Under the pieces are notes generated by a model. That model saw only the letters and a program-made list of their open reading frames with translations. It did not search any database and had not been told where the DNA came from. A program made the translations under genes and the position numbers. From RUG11237 sp050874665 (GTDB lineage: Bacteria; Bacillota; Clostridia; Lachnospirales; Lachnospiraceae): DNA of 64,000 nucleotides. Each line of letters starts with the position of its first letter. Position 1 is the first letter of the stretch. The stretch covers positions 62,001 through 126,000 of the forward strand of contig JBNMLC010000001.1 in assembly GCA_050874665.1 (NCBI GenBank), read 5' to 3'. Positions 35,274 through 43,603 of the stretch are shown piece by piece.

Positions 35274-36980
35274 ATGAAGTATGTGGCTAAGTTTTTTAAA
35301 GTGATGCTCAGGGGAGTGTTAAGACCCCTCTCCTTTGCTCCGGCAATATGCATGATGTATATTATTTTTCAGTTTTCATCTGCAACTGGAGTAGAGTCAG
35401 CAAAAACAAGTGGAGACGTGTGTTTTAAAATCGTTAGTGAGGCAGATACGTTGCTTGATTTAAACCTGTCCTATGATAAAAAGATAAATTATGCACAGAA
35501 GATAGAATATCCGGTCAGAAAGCTGGCGCATTTTAGTGAATACGCTTTGTTGGCTGCTACAGTGGCACTTCCCCTCTATGTTTATGGAATGAGAGGGATT
35601 CCCTTGATGCTGGTGGCGGGAGCTGTCTGCGTTGGATTTGCATGCACAGACGAGTATCACCAATCCTTTGTATCGGGAAGAAGTCCTGCAAAAAAAGATG
35701 TAATGATTGACAGTGCAGGGGCATTTTGTGGAATTATTGTCACAAGAATTTTGGGATTTATTGGGAGAAAGACAATCTTTCGACCATTGAGTAACGAAAA
35801 AAAGAAGTCTGGGAAAAAAGATGCTTTCATGGCAGTGATAGTGATTGCAGGAATGCTTGCAACAACTTTGGAAGTGAGTGCAAGCTCAACCACAGAAAAA
35901 ATTGAGCAGACGCAAGGTCAGATAGAAGAAACCAAAGGAGAACTAGAAAAGGTCAATAGTAATATTGAAGAATTAGAAGGCTCAAAAGAAGAACTAGAAA
36001 GTGCAAAAAAGAAATTCGAAGCAGAATTAAATGAAGTTATTTCTGATATAGAAAAGCTTAGCCAGGAGATTGAGCAAAAACAGTCTGAAATCGAAGAAAC
36101 ACAAAAAGCGTTGGAAGCGGCTAAGAAAAAGGAAGAAGAGCAGTATCAGTCCATGAAGGTGCGCATTCGATATATGTACGAAAACGGCGAGGAGAACTAT
36201 ATGATATTACTTTTAGCTGCGGAAGATATGAGCGACATGATGACAAGGGCTGAGTACATTTCAAAAATTACCAAATATGATAGAAGGATGTTAGATGAAT
36301 TTGTAGCTACCAGAGAAGAAATCCAGAAGGAAGAAATACTTTTGCAAAACCAGAAACAAGAATTAGAACGTGCGAAAGCAGAATCTCAAGAAAAACAGGA
36401 GCTTATGGCTCAAAAGGTTTCAAAGGTAAAGGCAAGCATTTCTGAATATGAGTCCCAGATATCTGAGGCAGAACAACGGGCAATGGAATTCGAAGAGCGG
36501 TTAAGACAGCAAGAGGAGTCCTTAGAGAGCTTAGAGAGAAAAAAGCAGCAGGAAGAAGAAAATGCAAGAAGGGCGGCAGCAAATAATATTACGACAAATA
36601 CCTCTGGTATTCCGCTGGGGTCTCCGCCGGCTACAGTTACCTCGGCAAATAATGTACAACTGTTGGCAGCTATTATTGAGTGCGAAGCAGGTGGAGAGAG
36701 TTATGAGGGAAAAATTGCAGTAGGAAATGTGGTAATGAATCGTGTGGCGAGCAATCGTTATCCAAATACGATTGCAGATGTGTTGTATCAGCGCTCACAA
36801 TTTACTCCGGTGACAAGTGGACGTTTTGTACTGGTTCTTTCCAGAGGTGCTAATGCAACCTGTACCCAGGCGGCACAAGACGTACTGAATGGGAAACGTG
36901 TGGTAGGCACAGAAATTTATCATTTTTGCCGGGTAAACGGAACGCCGGGAATGGTGATTGGAAATCATGTATTTTATTAA
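35274..36980 (+). CDS. VanZ-like / coiled-coil / SleB-type cell-wall hydrolase fusion
   Basis: A 568-residue protein joining parts that are usually separate genes. Residues about 10-155 match VanZ-like membrane proteins (EYPVRKLAHFSEYALLA and DEYHQSFVSGRSPAKKDVMIDSAG). A second hydrophobic segment (about 180-200, AVIVIAGMLATTLEVSA) looks like the signal peptide of an originally independent protein. A long Glu/Lys-rich coiled coil follows (about 205-430) like PcsB-type regulators, then a linker and a SleB/CwlJ hydrolase domain (IIECEAGGESYEGKIAVGNVVMNRV, catalytic Glu). ATG 35274 follows GGAGG. It may link membrane and wall remodelling; whether it acts as one chain or is processed is open. Confidence 0.85.
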   Translation: MKYVAKFFKVMLRGVLRPLSFAPAICMMYIIFQFSSATGVESAKTSGDVCFKIVSEADTLLDLNLSYDKKINYAQKIEYPVRKLAHFSEYALLAATVALPLYVYGMRGIPLMLVAGAVCVGFACTDEYHQSFVSGRSPAKKDVMIDSAGAFCGIIVTRILGFIGRKTIFRPLSNEKKKSGKKDAFMAVIVIAGMLATTLEVSASSTTEKIEQTQGQIEETKGELEKVNSNIEELEGSKEELESAKKKFEAELNEVISDIEKLSQEIEQKQSEIEETQKALEAAKKKEEEQYQSMKVRIRYMYENGEENYMILLLAAEDMSDMMTRAEYISKITKYDRRMLDEFVATREEIQKEEILLQNQKQELERAKAESQEKQELMAQKVSKVKASISEYESQISEAEQRAMEFEERLRQQEESLESLERKKQQEEENARRAAANNITTNTSGIPLGSPPATVTSANNVQLLAAIIECEAGGESYEGKIAVGNVVMNRVASNRYPNTIADVLYQRSQFTPVTSGRFVLVLSRGANATCTQAAQDVLNGKRVVGTEIYHFCRVNGTPGMVIGNHVFY

Positions 36981-37012
36981 CAAGAAAACAGGAAACTTGT
37001 AAAACATTTCTA

Positions 37013-37041
37013 TTGCAATAGGAAAAAGATTGTGATAAAAT
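37013..37041 (+). promoter_or_regulatory. predicted promoter of the butyrate operon
   Basis: TTGCAA (37013-37018), 17 bases, TAAAAT (37036-37041), about 70 bases before thlA. Confidence 0.65.
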
Positions 37042-37116
37042 TAACGATAGATGGTGCGAAAGTGCATCAAACATTAAAAACACTAGTATTTTACAAAAAT
37101 ATGGAGGAAAACAGTA

Positions 37117-38298
37117 ATGGCAAAGAAAGTAGTTTTAGCAGGCGCATGTCGTACAGCAATCGGTACTATGGGTGGCTCTTTAAGCACAACACCAGCAGCG
37201 GATTTAGGAGCAATTGTAATCAAAGAAGCTTTAAACAGAGCAGGAGTAGCTCCGGAAGCAGTAGATCAGGTATATATGGGTTGTGTAATCCAGGCTGGTC
37301 AGGGACAGAATGTTGCTCGTCAGGCAACTATTAAGGCTGGTTTACCAATTGAAGTACCAGCAGTTACTATGAACGTAGTTTGCGGTTCCGGATTAAACTG
37401 TGTTAATCAGGCAGCTCATATGATTTTAGCTGGAGAAGCTGATGTAGTTGTAGCAGGTGGTATGGAAAATATGTCTATGGCTCCATATGCTTTAGATAAA
37501 GCCCGTTTTGGATACAGAATGGGTAATGCTACTATGAAAGATACTATGGTGAATGATGCATTATGGGATGCTTTCAACGATTACCACATGATTAAGACAG
37601 CAGACAACATCTGTGAAGAATGGGGAATCACAAGAGAAGAATTAGATGAGTTCGCATTAAAGAGCCAGCAGAAGGCAGAAGCAGCTCAGAAGAACGGTGC
37701 ATTCGATAAAGAAATCGTACCTGTAATGGTTAAGAAGAAAAAAGAAATGGTAGAGTTCAAGGTAGATGAAGGACCAAGACCGGGATCTACTATGGAAGGA
37801 CTTGCAAAGCTTCGTGCAATCAATCCAAACGGATTTGTTACAGCAGGTAACGCATCAGGTATCAATGATGGTGCAGCAGCAATCGTTGTAATGAGCGAAG
37901 AAAAAGCAAAAGAATTAGGCGTTAAGCCAATGGCTACCTGGGTAGCAGGCGGACTTGCAGGATGCAGACCGGAAGTTATGGGTATCGGACCTGTTTATTC
38001 TACAAAGAAAGTATTGGCTAAGACCGGAATGAAGATTGAAGATTTCGATGTGATCGAGGCAAACGAAGCATTCGCAGCTCAGTCTATCGCAGTAGGCAGA
38101 GATTTAGGAATCGATGTAGATAAGCAGTTAAATCCAAATGGTGGTGCAATTGCGTTAGGACATCCGGTTGGAGCTTCCGGATGCCGTATCTTAGTTACAC
38201 TTCTTCATGAAATGGAAGCTAAGAATGCTAAGAAGGGTCTTGCAACCTTATGTATCGGTGGTGGAATGGGCTGTTCTACAATCGTAGAGCGTGACTAA
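37117..38298 (+). CDS. thlA: acetyl-CoA C-acetyltransferase (thiolase)
   Basis: Condenses two acetyl-CoA to acetoacetyl-CoA, the entry step of butyrate synthesis. 393 residues. Active-site Cys in NVVCGSGLN (about 88), His in GHPVGASG (about 349) and the second Cys in CIGGGMG (about 379) are all present. First gene of a cluster in pathway order; a strong AGGAGG-like site precedes ATG 37117 and codon use is typical of highly expressed genes. Confidence 0.97.
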   Translation: MAKKVVLAGACRTAIGTMGGSLSTTPAADLGAIVIKEALNRAGVAPEAVDQVYMGCVIQAGQGQNVARQATIKAGLPIEVPAVTMNVVCGSGLNCVNQAAHMILAGEADVVVAGGMENMSMAPYALDKARFGYRMGNATMKDTMVNDALWDAFNDYHMIKTADNICEEWGITREELDEFALKSQQKAEAAQKNGAFDKEIVPVMVKKKKEMVEFKVDEGPRPGSTMEGLAKLRAINPNGFVTAGNASGINDGAAAIVVMSEEKAKELGVKPMATWVAGGLAGCRPEVMGIGPVYSTKKVLAKTGMKIEDFDVIEANEAFAAQSIAVGRDLGIDVDKQLNPNGGAIALGHPVGASGCRILVTLLHEMEAKNAKKGLATLCIGGGMGCSTIVERD

Positions 38299-38320
38299 TC
38301 ACTAAATATGTAGGTGATCA

Positions 38321-38337
38321 CTCCGCAAAACGCGGAG
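38321..38337 (+). other. hairpin between thlA and crt
   Basis: CTCCGC pairs with GCGGAG around AAAAC, without a T-run. It may be an RNA-processing or stability element that adjusts the relative amounts of thlA and crt mRNA (inference). Confidence 0.45.
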
Positions 38338-38363
38338 AGGTTACATAATATGGAGGAAATAAA

Positions 38364-39155
38364 ATGGAATTTATCACATATGAAGTAGATGGTGCAGTTG
38401 GTGTTATTACCATCAATCGTCCAAAGGCTTTAAATGCATTAAATAGTCAGGTTTTGGAAGAAATTGATAAAACTTTAGATAGTGTAGATTTAGAAGCGGT
38501 AAGATGCTTAATTTTAACAGGTGCCGGCGAAAAATCCTTTGTTGCAGGTGCAGATATTGGAGAAATGAGCACACTTACCAAGGCAGAAGGTGAAGCTTTT
38601 GGTAAAAAAGGAAATGATGTGTTCCGTAAGTTAGAAACATTCCCGATTCCTGTAATTGCTGCAATCAATGGATTTGCTTTAGGTGGTGGATGCGAAATCT
38701 CTATGAGCTGTGATATTCGTATCTGTTCCGAGAATGCAGTATTCGGACAGCCGGAAGTAGGTCTTGGAATCACACCGGGATTTGGTGGAACACAGCGTCT
38801 TGCACGTATTGTAGGTGTCGGTAAGGCAAAAGAAATGATTTACGGTGCAAGAAATATTAAAGCAGACGAAGCATACAGAATCGGTTTGGTAAACAATGTA
38901 TATCCATTAGAAGAACTGATGCCTGCGGCTAAGAAGCTTGCTTCTATTATCGCAGCAAACGCACCTATCGCAGTGAGAGCTTGTAAGAAAGCAATCAATG
39001 AGGGGTTAGATGCAGCTATGGATGATGCAATTGTTATCGAAGAAAAGCTATTTGGAAGCTGTTTTGAAACAGAAGACCAGAAAGCAGGAATGGGAAATTT
39101 CCTTGAAAAAGATAAAGAAAAGAAGTTGAAAGTAGTTCCATTCCAGAATAAATAA
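38364..39155 (+). CDS. crt: 3-hydroxybutyryl-CoA dehydratase (crotonase)
   Basis: Dehydrates 3-hydroxybutyryl-CoA to crotonyl-CoA. 263-residue crotonase-fold enzyme: oxyanion hole in AGADIGEM and ALGGGCEISMSCDIRI; catalytic Glu residues near GGGCE and FGQPEVGLGITPGFGGTQRL. AGGAGG-like site before ATG 38364. A hairpin (39163-39198) lies between this gene and hbd. Confidence 0.96.
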   Translation: MEFITYEVDGAVGVITINRPKALNALNSQVLEEIDKTLDSVDLEAVRCLILTGAGEKSFVAGADIGEMSTLTKAEGEAFGKKGNDVFRKLETFPIPVIAAINGFALGGGCEISMSCDIRICSENAVFGQPEVGLGITPGFGGTQRLARIVGVGKAKEMIYGARNIKADEAYRIGLVNNVYPLEELMPAAKKLASIIAANAPIAVRACKKAINEGLDAAMDDAIVIEEKLFGSCFETEDQKAGMGNFLEKDKEKKLKVVPFQNK

Positions 39156-39162
39156 GGTTTTA

Positions 39163-39198
39163 ACACAGAGAGGTAGTCTTGTACTGCCTTTCTTGTGT
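39163..39198 (+). other. hairpin between crt and hbd
   Basis: ACACA/TGTGT ends and inner AGG/CCT and AGT/ACT pairings form an imperfect stem without a strong T-run. Like the thlA-crt hairpin it may shape mRNA processing or slow transcription; full termination is unlikely because hbd-bcd-etfBA continue. Confidence 0.4.
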
Positions 39199-39279
39199 GA
39201 AATAGAATCACAGGATAAATAAACGTATATGACTTTATTCTGTTTATATTCAATTCATTAATTAAAGGAGGACACAAAA

Positions 39280-40152
39280 ATGAAGGTTGGCGTAATTGGC
39301 GCAGGAACCATGGGTCAGGGAATTGCTAAGGCATTTGCTCAGGTTGAAGGATACGAAGTTGCACTTTGCGATATCAAGCAGGAGTGGGCTGACGGCGGAA
39401 AGGACAAGATTGCAAAAGGATATGCAAGACTTGTTGAAAAAGGAAAGATGACACAGGAAACTGTTGACGGAATCCTTAACAGCATCACACCAGGTTTAAA
39501 GGAAAATCTTTGTGCAGATTGCGATTTAATCGTAGAAGCTGCATTTGAAAATATGGAAGTTAAGAAGACAACATTTACTGAATTAGATAAAATCTGTAAG
39601 CCAGAATGTATTTTTGCTTCTAACACATCAAGTCTTTCTATCACTGAAATCGGAAATGGATTAACACGTCCTATGATTGGTATGCATTTCTTCAATCCGG
39701 CAGATAGAATGAAATTAGTAGAAGTAATCGCTGGTGTAAATACTCCACAGGAAACAGTAGATAAAATCGTTAAGATTTCAGAAGAAATCGGTAAGACACC
39801 GGTACAGGTAAATGAAGCAGCAGGATTCGTAGTAAATCGTATCTTAATCCCAATGATTAACGAAGCTGCTTTCATTAAGATGGAAGGTGTTTCAGATGTT
39901 GCAGGTATTGATGCAGCTATGAAGCTCGGTGCAAATCATCCAATGGGACCACTTGAATTAGGTGATTTCATAGGACTTGACATTTGTCTTGCAATCATGG
40001 ATGTACTTTACGCAGAAACAGGTGACAGCAAGTATCGTGCATGTCCATTACTTCGTAAGATGGTACGTGGCGGAAATCTCGGCTGCAAGAGCGGTAAGGG
40101 ATTTTATGTATACAATGCTGACCGCACAAAGACACCTGTAGATGCTCAGTAA
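39280..40152 (+). CDS. hbd: 3-hydroxybutyryl-CoA dehydrogenase
   Basis: NAD(P)H-dependent reduction of acetoacetyl-CoA to 3-hydroxybutyryl-CoA. 290 residues: GAGTMGQGIAKAFA Rossmann motif (7-20), catalytic His in GMHFFNPADRMKLVEVI, and helical C-terminal domain with LGANHPMGPLELGDFIGLD. AGGAGG before ATG 39280. Ordered after crt although it catalyses the preceding step, as is usual in this cluster. Confidence 0.97.
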   Translation: MKVGVIGAGTMGQGIAKAFAQVEGYEVALCDIKQEWADGGKDKIAKGYARLVEKGKMTQETVDGILNSITPGLKENLCADCDLIVEAAFENMEVKKTTFTELDKICKPECIFASNTSSLSITEIGNGLTRPMIGMHFFNPADRMKLVEVIAGVNTPQETVDKIVKISEEIGKTPVQVNEAAGFVVNRILIPMINEAAFIKMEGVSDVAGIDAAMKLGANHPMGPLELGDFIGLDICLAIMDVLYAETGDSKYRACPLLRKMVRGGNLGCKSGKGFYVYNADRTKTPVDAQ

Positions 40153-40183
40153 TCAGATAAATCATAAGGAGGAATTAATTAAG

Positions 40184-41341
40184 ATGGATTTCGCATTAAG
40201 TAAGAAACACGAAATGGCAAGAAGTCTTTTTAAAGAATTTGCCGAAAACGAAGTAAAACCTCTTGCTCAGGAAGTTGACGAAACAGAACAGTTTCCGGAA
40301 GAAACTGTTGCTAAGATGGCAAAGGCAGGTTTCCTTGGTATTCCAATTCCAAAGCAATATGGCGGACAGGGCTGTGACCCATTAACATATGCAATGTGTG
40401 TAGAAGAACTTTCTAAAGTTTGCGGTACAACAGGTGTTATTGTATCTGCTCATACATCACTTTGCTGTGATCCAATTCAGACATATGGTACAGAAGAACA
40501 GAAACAAAAATACTTAGTTCCACTTGCAAAAGGTGAAAAATTAGGTGCGTTCGGTTTAACAGAACCAGGTGCTGGTACAGATGCTCAGGGACAGCAGACA
40601 AAGGCTGTTTTTGATGAAGCTACAAATGAATGGGTATTAAATGGTTCTAAGTGCTTCATTACAAACGGTAAATATGCTGATGTATACATTGTAATTGCTG
40701 TTACTGGTAAAGTTGAAAAACGTGGTAAAACAATGAAAGAAATTTCTGCATTTATCGTAGAAAAAGGAACACCTGGATTTACATTCGGAACAAAAGAAAA
40801 GAAAATGGGTATCCGTGGTTCAGCTACTTATGAATTGATTTTCACAGATTGTAGAATTCCAAAGGAAAACTTATTAGGACAGAAGGGTAAAGGCTTCAAT
40901 ATCGCTATGCATACACTTGACGGTGGCCGTATCGGTATCGCAGCTCAGGCTCTTGGTTTAGCAACAGGTGCTTTAGATACAACCGTTGCATACGTGAAGG
41001 AAAGAAAGCAGTTCGGAAGAAGCATTGCTCAGTTCCAGAATACACAGTTCCAGTTAGCAGACATGGCTACTAAAGTAGAGGCTGCTCGTATGTTAGTATA
41101 CAAGGCAGCAATGGCTAAGGCTACACAGAAGTCTTACAGTGTAGAAGCAGCAATGGCTAAATTATGTGCAGCAGAGGTTGCAATGGAAGTTACAACTAAG
41201 GCAGTTCAGTTACATGGTGGATATGGTTATATTAGAGAATACGACGTTGAACGTATGATGCGTGATGCTAAGATCACTGAAATCTACGAAGGAACTTCAG
41301 AAGTTCAGCGTATGGTTATTTCTGCTAATTTATTGAAATAA
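40184..41341 (+). CDS. bcd: butyryl-CoA dehydrogenase
   Basis: FAD enzyme that, with EtfAB, reduces crotonyl-CoA to butyryl-CoA and can bifurcate electrons to ferredoxin. 385 residues from ATG 40184 (AAGGAGG upstream); an earlier ATG at 40142 overlaps hbd and is unlikely. Features: FGLTEPGAGTDAQGQQT flavin/substrate region, IRGSATYELIF, and catalytic Glu in ITEIYEGTSEVQRMVI. Followed by etfB after 13 bases. Confidence 0.97.
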   Translation: MDFALSKKHEMARSLFKEFAENEVKPLAQEVDETEQFPEETVAKMAKAGFLGIPIPKQYGGQGCDPLTYAMCVEELSKVCGTTGVIVSAHTSLCCDPIQTYGTEEQKQKYLVPLAKGEKLGAFGLTEPGAGTDAQGQQTKAVFDEATNEWVLNGSKCFITNGKYADVYIVIAVTGKVEKRGKTMKEISAFIVEKGTPGFTFGTKEKKMGIRGSATYELIFTDCRIPKENLLGQKGKGFNIAMHTLDGGRIGIAAQALGLATGALDTTVAYVKERKQFGRSIAQFQNTQFQLADMATKVEAARMLVYKAAMAKATQKSYSVEAAMAKLCAAEVAMEVTTKAVQLHGGYGYIREYDVERMMRDAKITEIYEGTSEVQRMVISANLLK

Positions 41342-41354
41342 GGAGGTACTTATT

Positions 41355-42137
41355 GTGAAAATCGTAGTATGTGTAAAACAGGTACCTGATACAAAGGGTG
41401 GAGTAAAATTCAACCCAGACGGTACATTAGATAGAGGTGCAATGCTTACAATCATGAACCCGGATGATAAGGCAGGTTTGGAAGCAGCACTGAGAATTAA
41501 AGATGAATGTGGCGCAGAAGTTACTGTAGTTACAATGGGACTTCCAAAAGCAGAAGAAGTTCTTCGTGAAGCAATTGCTATGGGTGCTGATAAGGGTGTC
41601 TTAGTAACAGACAGAGTTTTAGGTGGAGCTGATACTTGGGCAACATCAACAACACTTGCAGGTGCTATCAGAAACTTAGATTACGACTTAATTATTACAG
41701 GTCGTCAGGCAATCGATGGTGATACAGCACAGGTTGGACCACAGATTTCTGAACACTTAGATATTCCTGTAATTTCTTATGCACAGAATATTAAAGTAGA
41801 AGGAGATTCTGTAGTAGTAGAACGTCAGTACGAAGACAGACATCATGTTGTAAAAGCAAAAATGCCTTGCTTAGTAACCGCACTTGCTGAATTAAATGAG
41901 CCACGTTACATGACACCAGGCGGAATTTTCGATGCATATGATGCAGAAATTACTGTATGGGGAAGAGCAAATCTTGTAGACGTAGATGATTCAGATCTTG
42001 GTTTAAAGGGTTCACCTACAAAGATTGCAAAAGCATCTGATAAGGTAAGAAAGGGTGCCGGAGAAAAGGTTACTCTTGATCCTACAGAAGCAGTGGAATA
42101 CCTTATTGGTAAATTTAAAGAGAAGCACGTAATTTAA
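41355..42137 (+). CDS. etfB: electron transfer flavoprotein, beta subunit
   Basis: Small subunit of the Bcd-Etf complex, 260 residues. It has the opening KIVVCVKQVPDT, the AMGADKGVLVTDR region and the TGRQAIDGDTAQVGPQISEHLDIP motif seen in clostridial EtfB. In bifurcating Etf this subunit binds the FAD that splits NADH electrons between crotonyl-CoA and ferredoxin. GTG start with AGGAGG. Confidence 0.96.
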   Translation: MKIVVCVKQVPDTKGGVKFNPDGTLDRGAMLTIMNPDDKAGLEAALRIKDECGAEVTVVTMGLPKAEEVLREAIAMGADKGVLVTDRVLGGADTWATSTTLAGAIRNLDYDLIITGRQAIDGDTAQVGPQISEHLDIPVISYAQNIKVEGDSVVVERQYEDRHHVVKAKMPCLVTALAELNEPRYMTPGGIFDAYDAEITVWGRANLVDVDDSDLGLKGSPTKIAKASDKVRKGAGEKVTLDPTEAVEYLIGKFKEKHVI

Positions 42138-42164
42138 TTATTATAAGGAAAAGTGGTGAATAAG

Positions 42165-43208
42165 ATGAATTTAGAAGAATATAAAGGAGTTTTTGTCTTT
42201 GCACAGCAGGTAGATAATAAAATTAGCGGTGTCGCTTTAGAATTACTTGGTAAAGCAAAGGATCTTGCAAAAGACTTAAATACAGATGTTACAGCAGTTT
42301 TAGTAGGTTCCGGAATCAAAGGACTTGCTGATGAATTAGCTGAATACGGTGCTGATAAAGTTATCGTTGTAGATGATCCAGAATTAAAGGATTACAGAAC
42401 AGAACCATATACACATGCATTAGCAGAAGTAATCAATAAATATAAACCAGAAATCGTATTAGTTGGTGCTACAGCAATTGGTCGTGATTTAGGACCTCGT
42501 GTATCTGCAAGAGTAAAAACAGGTCTTACAGCCGACTGTACAGTACTTGAAATTGGTGATTTCCCAATCAATCCAATTCCAGGTAAGGAGCAGAAACACA
42601 ATCAGTTATTAATGACTCGTCCTGCATTCGGTGGAAACACAATTGCTACAATTGCTTGTCCGGATAACCGTCCTCAGATGGCTACAGTACGTGCAGGTGT
42701 TATGCAGAAAATTGAGCCAATCAAAGGCGCTAAGGCTGTTGTGGAAGAATTCAACCCAGGATTCACACCAGACAACAAGTATGTTGAAATCTTAGAAGTA
42801 GTAAAAGCTGTAACAGACTCTGTAGATATTATGGAAGCTAAAGTATTAGTATCCGGTGGACGTGGAGTTGGAAGCAAAGAAAACTTCAAGATGTTAGAAG
42901 ATTTAGCAGATGTATTTGGTGGAATGGTTGCATGTTCTCGTGCCGTTACAGATGCAGGCTGGTTACCAGTGGATTGTCAGGTAGGTCAGACAGGAAAGAC
43001 AGTTCGTCCAAATCTTTACTTTGCAATCGGTATTTCAGGAGCAATCCAGCATGTTGCTGGTATGGAAGAATCTGATATTATTGTAGCAATCAACAAAGAT
43101 GAAGATGCTCCTATCTTCGATGTTGCTGATTACGGTTTAGTTGGAGATTTGAATAAGATTGTTCCAGCTTTAACTGAAAGCTTAAAGGCTGAATTGGCTG
43201 CAAAATAA
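42165..43208 (+). CDS. etfA: electron transfer flavoprotein, alpha subunit
   Basis: Large Etf subunit, 347 residues from ATG 42165 (preceded by AGTGGTGA). C-terminal FAD domain shows SGGRGVGSKENF, GCSRAVTDAGWLPVDCQVGQTGKTVRPNLYFAIGISGAIQH and the IVAINKDEDAPIFDVADYGLVGDL ending. Last gene of the six-gene cluster; the CoA-transferase or butyrate-kinase step is not in the window. Confidence 0.96.
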   Translation: MNLEEYKGVFVFAQQVDNKISGVALELLGKAKDLAKDLNTDVTAVLVGSGIKGLADELAEYGADKVIVVDDPELKDYRTEPYTHALAEVINKYKPEIVLVGATAIGRDLGPRVSARVKTGLTADCTVLEIGDFPINPIPGKEQKHNQLLMTRPAFGGNTIATIACPDNRPQMATVRAGVMQKIEPIKGAKAVVEEFNPGFTPDNKYVEILEVVKAVTDSVDIMEAKVLVSGGRGVGSKENFKMLEDLADVFGGMVACSRAVTDAGWLPVDCQVGQTGKTVRPNLYFAIGISGAIQHVAGMEESDIIVAINKDEDAPIFDVADYGLVGDLNKIVPALTESLKAELAAK

Positions 43209-43231
43209 ATTAGAAATCTTGTGATTTTATC

Positions 43232-43259
43232 AAGGCGTTCCCGAGTGGAGCGCCTTTTT
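43232..43259 (+). terminator. terminator of the butyrate operon
   Basis: AAGGCGTTCC pairs with GGAGCGCCTT (one G-U pair) around CGAGT, then TTTT. Confidence 0.9.
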
Positions 43260-43343
43260 AATATATAAGAACAGTAGATTTGTAGAAAATGTCGAAGATT
43301 GAAAAATCTGTGTATCTATGAAATGATATAAAGTGAAGTGAAA

Positions 43344-43386
43344 GAGGAACCAAGTATCTAAACAGAGGTATTTGGTTCTTTTTTAC
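43344..43386 (+). terminator. second terminator before the metal ATPase
   Basis: AGGAACCAAGTA pairs with TATTTGGTTCTT, followed by a run of T. Together with the first it leaves an 84-base stretch (43260-43343) between two terminators in which I see no gene. Confidence 0.85.
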
Positions 43387-43459
43387 TGCAATAGAAATCA
43401 ATAAAACGCACGGAAAGATACCTTTTGGGTAAAAATATTAAAAAAAATTCCAAATATAC

Positions 43460-43513
43460 TTGACAAACACATGAAAATGTGGTTATATGAACATATGAAT
43501 AGTTGTTCATATA
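43460..43513 (+). promoter_or_regulatory. promoter and ArsR/SmtB-like operator of the metal ATPase
   Basis: TTGACA (43460-43465) and TATATG (43484-43489, 18-base spacing; TTATAT gives 17) form the promoter. TATATGAAC (43484-43492) and GTTCATATA (43505-43513) form a 9-bp inverted repeat with a 12-base middle that contains a further ATATGAATA. This matches the operators of ArsR/SmtB metal sensors (for example CzrA/CadC-like) and covers the -10. No such regulator gene is in the window. Confidence 0.75.
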
Positions 43514-43603
43514 AAACATAAAAATGCATGTCTAAATTAAAATAATACTTTAGGAACAACCTTGTTTTAAAGTGTAAAAAAATAAGTGTTAGGAGGAATT
43601 TTT

